Assembly: GCA_029933755.1 (NCBI GenBank)
Contig: JAOZNO010000075.1
Span: 1 to 10,341 of the forward strand
Direction: 5' to 3'
Origin: Bacteroidales bacterium
Lineage (GTDB): Bacteria > Bacteroidota > Bacteroidia > Bacteroidales > NBLH01
Length of the DNA: 10,341 bases
In this document: positions 1-4,933 of the stretch, one piece after another
Position numbering within the stretch: position 1 is the first letter of the stretch
Layout of the letters: the number at the start of each line of letters is the position of its first letter
Made by a program: the position numbers and the translations under genes
The notes under the pieces: generated by a model
What the model was told of the DNA's origin: nothing
The model's input: only the letters and a program-made list of their open reading frames with translations
Databases searched by the model: none

Positions 1-165
1 CGTTGGTTTCTTGATCGTATTGCAACACATATTTTAGCTTTTGAAGGAGACTCGCAAGTGTATTATTTTGAGGGTGGTTACTCAGATTACGAAATAAATC
101 GCAAAAAACGACTAGGTGATGCAGCACCAAAACGAATTAAGTACAGAAAGCTAAAGGCGGACTGA
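1..165 (+). CDS. ettA: EttA, energy-dependent translational throttle ABC-F ATPase (3' end only)
   Basis: The reading frame is open from the first base and gives 54 residues before TGA at 163-165. It begins RWFLDRIATHILAFEGD, the stretch just after the H-switch (SHDR) of the second ABC domain of ABC-F proteins, and ends with PKRIKYRKL. The ending on RIKYRKL, with a charged YSDYEINRKKRLG segment before it and no Uup-type coiled-coil tail, points to EttA rather than Uup. EttA proteins bind the ribosomal E site and couple translation to ATP/ADP status; this is family knowledge. Both Walker motifs and the signature motif lie outside the window, so catalytic residues cannot be checked. The gene is followed by a 336-base gap rich in inverted repeats and converges on hydF. 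Confidence 0.88.
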   Translation, partial: RWFLDRIATHILAFEGDSQVYYFEGGYSDYEINRKKRLGDAAPKRIKYRKLKAD

Positions 166-207
166 TTTTGATTCCTGCGTTGCTTAAAGTTGGGTTTATT
201 AAATGCT

Positions 208-330
208 CGTCATTGTGAGCTGGAGCGAAGCAATCCCCTGGAGTGTGTTTTGCTGTTAATTAAAAGCAATTGACAGCAGTGCTTAATTGCATGAGATTGC
301 TTCTCCGCTAGCCAGCGGATCGCAATGACG
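208..330. repeat. Compound inverted repeat (GTCATTG...GAAGCAATC type) downstream of ettA
   Basis: The left arm at 208-235 begins CGTCATTGTGAGC and ends GAAGCAATC. The right arm at 295-330 begins GATTGCTTCTCCGC and ends GCAATGACG, so the ends are near-complementary. Two smaller hairpins sit inside. TGCTGTTAATT (251-261) pairs with AATTGACAGCA (268-278) at 10 of 11 positions around an AAAAGC loop. CCGCT (305-309) pairs perfectly with AGCGG (314-318). Sequences of the form GTCATTGCGAGC...GAAGCAATC recur between genes in many bacterial genomes, so this is probably one copy of a dispersed palindromic repeat; that is recollection, since only one copy is in the window. Its position 43 bases after the ettA stop would let it end or stabilise the ettA transcript. 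Confidence 0.7.
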
Positions 331-350
331 TTCTTTGTTTGGAGAGTTGC

Positions 351-504
351 TAATTAGTGTTTGCACGAAAACTAAGTGTCAGATAAGAAAAACTCCAAGA
401 ATAAGGCTTTCGTAGTTTTGAAAATAAGGAGTTTACTGTTGTAAAAGACTGTTTTCAAAACAAGAGTAACGAAATTATTGGTGTTTTCTTGCTGAGACTA
501 ATTA
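351..504. mobile_element. Short non-coding MITE-like element, copy 1
   Basis: The core at 357-498 is bounded by imperfect terminal inverted repeats: GTGTTTGCACGAAAAC on the left and, read from the other end, GTCTCAGCAAGAAAAC. It is flanked on both sides by TAATTA (351-356 and 499-504). A second copy lies at 2613-2777 and shares blocks such as GCACGAAAA, AAGGCTTT, AGGAGTTTAC, TTGTAAA and TTTTCTTGC in the same order. In the middle GTTTTGAAAA (415-424) pairs perfectly with TTTTCAAAAC (452-461), and much of the rest pairs loosely into one long hairpin. There is no open frame of note and no transposase, so it would be non-autonomous. The right flank overlaps the hydF stop codon (TAA, complement of 502-504). 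Confidence 0.68.
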
Positions 505-1746
505 AAGATAATCCAAATTACCACCTTCTTCTTGTTTAACAAAGGGCTCAATTGCTCTTTGGTAAATCCCCTGGACCCAGGCGATAGCCATTCCGTAGTT
601 GGTTACAGGAATACCTGCTTCAATTGCTGGTTTTAGCCTGTTTTTTATTTGTTTTTGGGTAATCATGCATCCGCCACACTGTATAACTAAAGCATAATCT
701 GTGATATCTCTTTTTAAATTATCAAGGCCACTTACCACATCATAATCCAGTTTTTTTCCTGTAAAGTTCGATAACCATCGTGGTATTTTTACCCGGCCAA
801 TATCATCGCATGAAACATGATGTGTACATGATTCAAGTAATAAAATTCGGTCATCATCTTTAAGTTCAGCAATTTTGGGAGTACCTTTCAGGTAATTGTC
901 AAAATCACCTTTTAGATGTGCTAATAATATGCTAAAACCTGTTAGCGGAATATTTTTAGGGACAGATGCATCAGCCTTTAAAAATATTTGACTATCTGTA
1001 ATTGCTAATTTGGGTTTAATGCCTGTTTTGCGTAAAAAAGCATCAACTTCCCTTTCTTTTAATACAATTGCTACGCAGTCATTATCTAAAATATCTCTTA
1101 TTGCCTGAACTTGTGGTAGAATCATTCTTCCGGCCGGTGCTTCAATGTCAATAGGTGTAATCAACAAAACAATATCTCCATATTGAACCAAATCACCAAT
1201 TAATGAGGGTGTTTTGTATGAGCTTTCAGGAATTGTTTTTTGAATTTGTTTGATAATCTCTTCCAGGCTATTTTCCCATTTATTGCTATCAATTGAACTA
1301 TATTCAATAGTTGTGACATTATAAAGACCTTTTAAAAGCTCTAAAGTCTCGTTGCTCAATGGATTCTGATCAGACTTACTATGAACAATTAAAAAAGGGG
1401 TGTCGTAATATTTAAATTTGTCAATTAGTTGTTTTTCAAAATCACCTAAGCGGTTATTTACTATTACTAAAATCGCTAAATCAATAATTTTTATAGTATC
1501 ATAGGTTTTATTAATTCGTTTAGTCCCCAAATCACCCTTGTCGTCAATTCCAGCTGTATCAATAAGGACAACAGGACCAAAACCTGTTATTTCAAAAGAT
1601 TTTTTCACAGGATCCGTTGTTGTACCTGCTATATCAGAAACAATCGCAATTTCTTGTCCGGCCAGGCGATTTATTAATGAGCTTTTCCCGTTATTTCTTC
1701 TGCCAAATATTCCAATATGTGGCTTTGATTCTTTTCCTTTCTTCAT
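502..1746 (-). CDS. hydF: HydF, [FeFe]-hydrogenase H-cluster maturation GTPase
   Basis: HydF is the cytoplasmic scaffold that works with the radical-SAM enzymes HydE and HydG to assemble the 2Fe subcluster and pass it to apo-hydrogenase HydA. The 414-residue protein has the family's usual length. The N-terminal GTPase domain shows the P-loop GRRNNGKS (15-22), the switch threonine in AGTTTDP (T44), DTAG (63-66) and a G4-like SKSD (123-126), where the usual first Asn of NKxD is Ser. A dimerisation region follows. The C-terminal iron-sulfur domain shows CTH (307-309) and CGGC (357-360), the three cysteines expected to hold the 4Fe-4S cluster. Gln precedes the CGGC where some family members have His. 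The ATG at 1746 has a clear AAAGGA upstream. No hydA, hydE or hydG is in the window, so hydF stands apart from partners here. Its stop codon abuts the short mobile element. Confidence 0.95.
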   Translation of the reverse strand: MKKGKESKPHIGIFGRRNNGKSSLINRLAGQEIAIVSDIAGTTTDPVKKSFEITGFGPVVLIDTAGIDDKGDLGTKRINKTYDTIKIIDLAILVIVNNRLGDFEKQLIDKFKYYDTPFLIVHSKSDQNPLSNETLELLKGLYNVTTIEYSSIDSNKWENSLEEIIKQIQKTIPESSYKTPSLIGDLVQYGDIVLLITPIDIEAPAGRMILPQVQAIRDILDNDCVAIVLKEREVDAFLRKTGIKPKLAITDSQIFLKADASVPKNIPLTGFSILLAHLKGDFDNYLKGTPKIAELKDDDRILLLESCTHHVSCDDIGRVKIPRWLSNFTGKKLDYDVVSGLDNLKRDITDYALVIQCGGCMITQKQIKNRLKPAIEAGIPVTNYGMAIAWVQGIYQRAIEPFVKQEEGGNLDYL

Positions 1747-1751
1747 TTTAG

Positions 1752-1757
1752 TCCTTT
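1752..1757 (-). promoter_or_regulatory. Shine-Dalgarno site of hydF
   Basis: Read on the minus strand the sequence is GAAAGGACTAAAATG, placing AAAGGA five bases before the hydF ATG. This supports the start at 1746. It stands out because the other complete genes here have AT-rich leaders without such a site. Confidence 0.6.
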
Positions 1758-1826
1758 CACCAGTTTATGATGAATTATTCATAACATCAATATTAATATC
1801 GGAATAATTACAAATCCAATTTAATG

Positions 1827-1834
1827 CAAAACTA
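1827..1834 (-). promoter_or_regulatory. Possible Bacteroidota-type -7 box upstream of hydF
   Basis: On the minus strand this reads TAGTTTTG, matching the TAnnTTTG -7 element known for Bacteroidota housekeeping promoters, about 80 bases before the hydF start. No good TTTG -33 partner is seen 19-21 bases further upstream, so the match is weak and could be chance in AT-rich DNA. Confidence 0.25.
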
Positions 1835-2089
1835 ATGGTTTTTCTTAAAGCAGAATATGATAATTATCGCTTTCATGATAAATTGTCAATACTGAACAGT
1901 ATAAAATAGGCTGTAGTTTAGAATAAATGTGATTTTTGTATTATCAGTACAACTTATATCATTTAAGTCATTCGTATCTGCTGGTAATCGGAATAAATTA
2001 TTGGTAATTAGTAATTAGTCTTTGAACGGAAATTTCATAACGCAAGTATATCAATGGTTTCATCGTTTTTATGCCTTTGAATCTTTTTT

Positions 2090-2185
2090 GTCATTCGATG
2101 GTCATTTCTAGTCATTATCAGCATATTATGAAAATGACGATTAATGACTGCAATACTTCGACTTTGCTCAGTAGTCGCAAATGAC
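2090..2185. repeat. Symmetric GTCATT / AATGAC array
   Basis: GTCATT occurs at 2090-2095, 2101-2106 and 2111-2116, and the inverse AATGAC at 2133-2138, 2143-2148 and 2180-2185. Neighbouring sites are 10-11 bases apart, about one helical turn. The inner four are exactly symmetric about position 2124.5. This could be a regulator's binding site array, possibly an upstream activator site for the sigma-54-like promoter about 270 bases downstream. It could equally be a dispersed palindromic repeat of the kind common between Bacteroidota genes. The sequence alone does not decide. Confidence 0.45.
2155..2172. repeat. CTGAGC-AAAGTCGAAG motif, a common dispersed intergenic repeat type
   Basis: The minus strand reads CTGAGCAAAGTCGAAGT. 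Sequences of the form CTGAGCGnAGTCGAAG are frequent in intergenic repeats of Bacteroidota genomes, from recollection. It lies between the last two AATGAC sites, which supports the view that this whole stretch derives from repeat elements. Only one copy is present in the window. Confidence 0.35.
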
Positions 2186-2392
2186 AATAAATTACAAAAC
2201 ATTCAAATTGAAAAATGAATCTATCATTCATATATTCAGGTATTTATACGATTTCGGTCAGTCACTAATTAAATAAAATTGCCTTTCATTTTAATTACCA
2301 GTTACTAATCTCTAATTACTTGTAAATTAATGCAAAAAAAATCATTATAAACGTCACATTTGTTTTAAACCAGAGCCATAAAATATTATAAT

Positions 2393-2408
2393 TGGCAAGG
2401 TTTCTGCA
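2393..2408 (+). promoter_or_regulatory. Sigma-54 (RpoN)-type promoter candidate
   Basis: TGGCAAGGTTTCTGCA matches the sigma-54 consensus TGGCACGnnnnTTGCA at 10 of its 12 fixed positions. The essential GG (2394-2395) and GC (2406-2407) have the correct spacing, and an AT-rich stretch lies just upstream. Transcription would start near 2418-2420 and run toward the first sensor gene, giving a leader of about 460 bases that crosses the mobile element at 2613-2777. Sigma-54 promoters need an enhancer-binding ATPase; the symmetric GTCATT array upstream is a candidate site for one. The motif fit is direct; the function is inferred. Confidence 0.45.
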
Positions 2409-2612
2409 ATTTTAGTGATAGCAGTTTTGTGTATAATCAAAAAAAACTGGTAAAAATGTAAAGTTATGTAAAAAAAATTCTATTTTTATAGATTTGATAA
2501 AAGGGTGTTTTAATCCCTAAGCTGATGAATTATTCAGGCTAAATGCAAAGTAAATTAGCGTATATTTATAAAGTAAATTTTTGTATTTATGTTTCAGTAT
2601 CATTTTCAGTTA

Positions 2613-2777
2613 TAAGTAGTGTCAGCACGAAAATTATGCATTTTCTATGTCTCTGGTAAGAAAATGTCAAAGACAAGGCTTTTGAAGTGTTAATTTTCAG
2701 GAGTTTACCTTTGTAAATGACTGACAATTAAGACGAGAATAACGTAGTATTTGGCGTTTTCTTGCAGAGACTAAGTA
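2613..2777. mobile_element. Short non-coding MITE-like element, copy 2
   Basis: The core at 2619-2771 begins GTGTCAGCACGAAAA and ends GTTTTCTTGCAGAGAC, forming imperfect terminal inverted repeats like those of copy 1 (351-504). It is flanked by TAAGTA at 2613-2618 and again at 2772-2777. This 6-base repeat differs from copy 1's TAATTA and is not a palindrome, so it looks like a target-site duplication rather than part of the inverted repeat. TTAATTTTCAG (2690-2700) pairs with CTGACAATTAA (2721-2731) at 10 of 11 positions, keeping the central hairpin of copy 1 with different arm sequences. No protein is encoded. It lies 103 bases upstream of the chosen start of the first sensor gene. Confidence 0.68.
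2681..2713 (+). promoter_or_regulatory. Possible Bacteroidota housekeeping promoter inside mobile element copy 2
   Basis: TTTG at 2681-2684, a 21-base spacer and TACCTTTG at 2706-2713 fit the Bacteroidota -33/-7 pattern TTTG-N19-21-TAnnTTTG. Transcription would begin near 2720 and lead into the sensor gene at 2881. The -7 part sits in the element's central hairpin. Copy 1 has TACTGTTG at the equivalent place and the wrong spacing to its TTTG, so this is not a conserved feature of the element and may be chance. Confidence 0.33.
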
Positions 2778-2880
2778 GGTAACTTACTACATGCTGAGAA
2801 CTGATTGCTAATTGGCTAATGAACATCAAAGGCTGCTAATAAGATGATTGCAGATTAGTATCTTACTATTATCTTTATTT

Positions 2881-4812
2881 ATGATTTTAAAACAATTAAA
2901 TATATTCTCCAGAGTTCAGCTAGTGATAAATTCTATTTTGGTAATAGCTTTTATTATAGTTGGTTTATTAGTGTATTTTGATGCAAGAGAAGATGTATAT
3001 GTTGAAACTCGAGAGCAGATGTACCTTGAAATTGAAGAGCTAAGTCATGTGATTGATATTTATAGGGTTCGTGATCGCGATATTTTAAATATGGCTGCCA
3101 ATTTTGGTGAATATAAGATTAACGAATATAGTGACTTTGAAGAAAGTGATTCGGCTGAAATTGATTTCGAGGCAGTAAATCCAATTACTAAAAATCCAAT
3201 GAATATTAAAATTCATGAATGGTTTGTTGATGAAATGTCTTTAGTTGATAATTTTTATATTGTAGATGAAATAAAAACATTGTCAAGAGTAAATGCTTCT
3301 ATTTATCAAAAGACAGCAAAAGGATATGTGAATATTTCTACTAATATTGTAAATACACAGGAAGATCGAATGCTTGGCGATATTGTTCTGAATTCTTCAG
3401 ATATTGTTCAGACTGTCGAGAGTGGAAATTTATACAGAGCCAGGTTCAATAAGAATAAATCCTGGTATCAAACCATTTATAAACCAATTTATATTGATGG
3501 TAAAATAAGAGGGATGTATTTTGTTAGTTTAAAGGAACGAATAGGAAGAGCTTTAAAAGCCATATTTGATAAAAGAAAGTACTTTAAAGATGGCTATGCT
3601 TTTATTATGACAAAAGAAGGCCGTCTTACCATTCATCCGAAAGAACGAGGGATGGATTATTCAAAAACAATTATGTTTGATAAATTGAATAAGCTGGATG
3701 AAGAAAAAGGAACTTTTATGTACCTGTGGCCTGAAACTGAATTGACAGATTCATGGTATCTGAGTTTTAAATATGAAAAGTCAATAAACAGTTATGTTTG
3801 TATTGCATTTCCTAAGAAAGAAGTGTTCAAACATCTGAATAATAGATTTTTATACATTACTTTCTGGTTTGCGCTTTTTGTTATCGTATTTCAGTTTGCA
3901 CTTGTTTATTTGAATAGTAATCGTAAAGAAAAAATAAAGCTTGTATCAAAATCAATTGCAAAAATAGCTAAAGATGGTAGGACAGAAAAACTTGGTGATC
4001 CGGAAGATGAGTATGGACAAGTTTACAGCAATATAAATTTGATATCTGAAAAATATACCATGCTGGAAAATTATGTTAATAAATTAGTTAACAATCAGTT
4101 GGGCATGAACCTTCCGGATATATTGAAAAATGATGTGATTGCTAATACATTGACAAAAGTTGATAAAAAGCTTATTAGAGCCGATAAACTTGAAAAGGAG
4201 GGAGATAAGGAAGCAAATCTGAGGAAATGGGAGTCAGATGGGTTATCAAAATTTATTGGAATATTGCAGCAGCATACCGATAATATTCAGGAATTAAGTT
4301 ATCAGTTGGTTAATAATCTAGTGGTATACCTAAATGCAAATCAGGGAGCATTATTCTTTATCAATAATGAAAAAGTGAATGATGTTTACTTTGAGCAAAT
4401 GGCAACCTATGCCTATGATAAGAAAAGACTAATTACTAAAAAAATATATCCTGAAGAGGGACTAATCGGACGGATTTATAACGAAAAGAAAACCATATAT
4501 TTATCAGAAATCCCTAAAAATTATATAAAAATTACATCTGGATTAGGTGAGTTGGAACCAAATTATTTATTAATCGTACCACTTCTACTAAATATGGAGG
4601 TTTATGGAGCTCTTGAAATAGCTTCGTTTAATAAGTTTGAAGACTATCAAATTGAGTTTATTGAAAAAATTGGTGAAAATATTGCTTCTACAATTAATAA
4701 TGTACAAATTAATACCAGAACAAGGAAGTTACTGGAGCAATCACAAGATCAGAAGGATCAAAAGACGATTGTGCAGTCAAAAGAAGTAGAAAGTAAAAGT
4801 GCTCGTAGATAA
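2881..4812 (+). CDS. Membrane sensor protein: extracytoplasmic Cache domain plus cytoplasmic GAF, no output module
   Basis: The 643-residue protein (from ATG 2881) has a transmembrane helix at about 13-33, an extracytoplasmic region at about 34-322 and a second helix at about 323-345. The extracytoplasmic part looks like a Cache ligand-binding domain: GKIRGMYFVSLKERI near 207-221 and GYAFIMTKEGRLTIHP near 238-253 are typical. After a HAMP-like linker (about 347-405) comes a GAF domain at about 471-606 with GLIGRIYNEKKTIYLSEIP and SGLGE. The chain stops soon after KLLEQSQDQ, where relatives usually continue into a long coiled coil and PAS domain. No kinase, methyl-accepting or nucleotide-cyclase domain is present. 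The frame opens earlier at TTG 2848, but ATG 2881 gives the usual short tail before the first helix; neither has a Shine-Dalgarno site. A related sensor gene follows after 121 bases. Confidence 0.85.
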   Translation: MILKQLNIFSRVQLVINSILVIAFIIVGLLVYFDAREDVYVETREQMYLEIEELSHVIDIYRVRDRDILNMAANFGEYKINEYSDFEESDSAEIDFEAVNPITKNPMNIKIHEWFVDEMSLVDNFYIVDEIKTLSRVNASIYQKTAKGYVNISTNIVNTQEDRMLGDIVLNSSDIVQTVESGNLYRARFNKNKSWYQTIYKPIYIDGKIRGMYFVSLKERIGRALKAIFDKRKYFKDGYAFIMTKEGRLTIHPKERGMDYSKTIMFDKLNKLDEEKGTFMYLWPETELTDSWYLSFKYEKSINSYVCIAFPKKEVFKHLNNRFLYITFWFALFVIVFQFALVYLNSNRKEKIKLVSKSIAKIAKDGRTEKLGDPEDEYGQVYSNINLISEKYTMLENYVNKLVNNQLGMNLPDILKNDVIANTLTKVDKKLIRADKLEKEGDKEANLRKWESDGLSKFIGILQQHTDNIQELSYQLVNNLVVYLNANQGALFFINNEKVNDVYFEQMATYAYDKKRLITKKIYPEEGLIGRIYNEKKTIYLSEIPKNYIKITSGLGELEPNYLLIVPLLLNMEVYGALEIASFNKFEDYQIEFIEKIGENIASTINNVQINTRTRKLLEQSQDQKDQKTIVQSKEVESKSARR

Positions 4813-4896
4813 ATTTATAAATTGAAAATGGGTAATCCATTATAAATATTGAATATGTTATTTACAGAGTATTCAAAATACAAAAGTTGAAAAAAT

Positions 4897-4914
4897 ATTC
4901 ACTAGCTAGTGAAT
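4897..4914. promoter_or_regulatory. Perfect 18-bp palindrome before the second sensor gene
   Basis: ATTCACTAGCTAGTGAAT is a perfect palindrome ending 19 bases before the ATG at 4934. It is preceded by a run of A and followed by TTTTAAAT. As RNA it could form a 7-bp stem with an AGCT loop followed by a short U-run, a weak terminator or attenuator for the first sensor gene. As DNA it is a plausible dimer-binding operator over the start of the second gene. The perfect symmetry through the centre slightly favours an operator. Confidence 0.45.
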
Positions 4915-4933
4915 TTTAAATAAAAACATATAG

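Larger units (their letters stand above)
1747..2847. other. 1.1-kb intergenic region between divergent hydF and the sensor genes
   Basis: No convincing gene is seen on either strand. The stretch is AT-rich with frequent stops. It holds, in order, a weak -7-like box for hydF, a symmetric GTCATT/AATGAC array, a CTGAGC...GTCGAAG-type motif, a sigma-54-like promoter and copy 2 of the short mobile element; each is listed separately. TAATTAGTAATTAG-like runs near 1994-2010 and 2302-2320 form a loose inverted pair around the array. From about 2420 to 2612 only A- and T-runs are visible, plus a weak hairpin with arms AGGG (2502-2505) and CCCT (2515-2518). Confidence 0.6.

Noticed and set aside
1538..1807. 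Open frame of 89 codons on the plus strand
   Set aside because: It runs antisense to the well-supported hydF start region, has no recognisable domain and is explained as a shadow of that gene.
1861..1893. TTGACA...GATAAT on the minus strand as a sigma-70 promoter for hydF
   Set aside because: The spacer is only about 15 bases, and the enteric sigma-70 consensus is not the usual promoter form in Bacteroidota.
1993..2325. TAATTAGTAATTAG-like runs as ends of a larger mobile element
   Set aside because: The similarity is loose, of low complexity and without flanking duplications, so chance in AT-rich DNA is sufficient.
2848..2880. TTG start for the first sensor gene
   Set aside because: It would add 11 residues with no ribosome binding site. 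The ATG at 2881 gives the normal short cytoplasmic tail before the first membrane helix.
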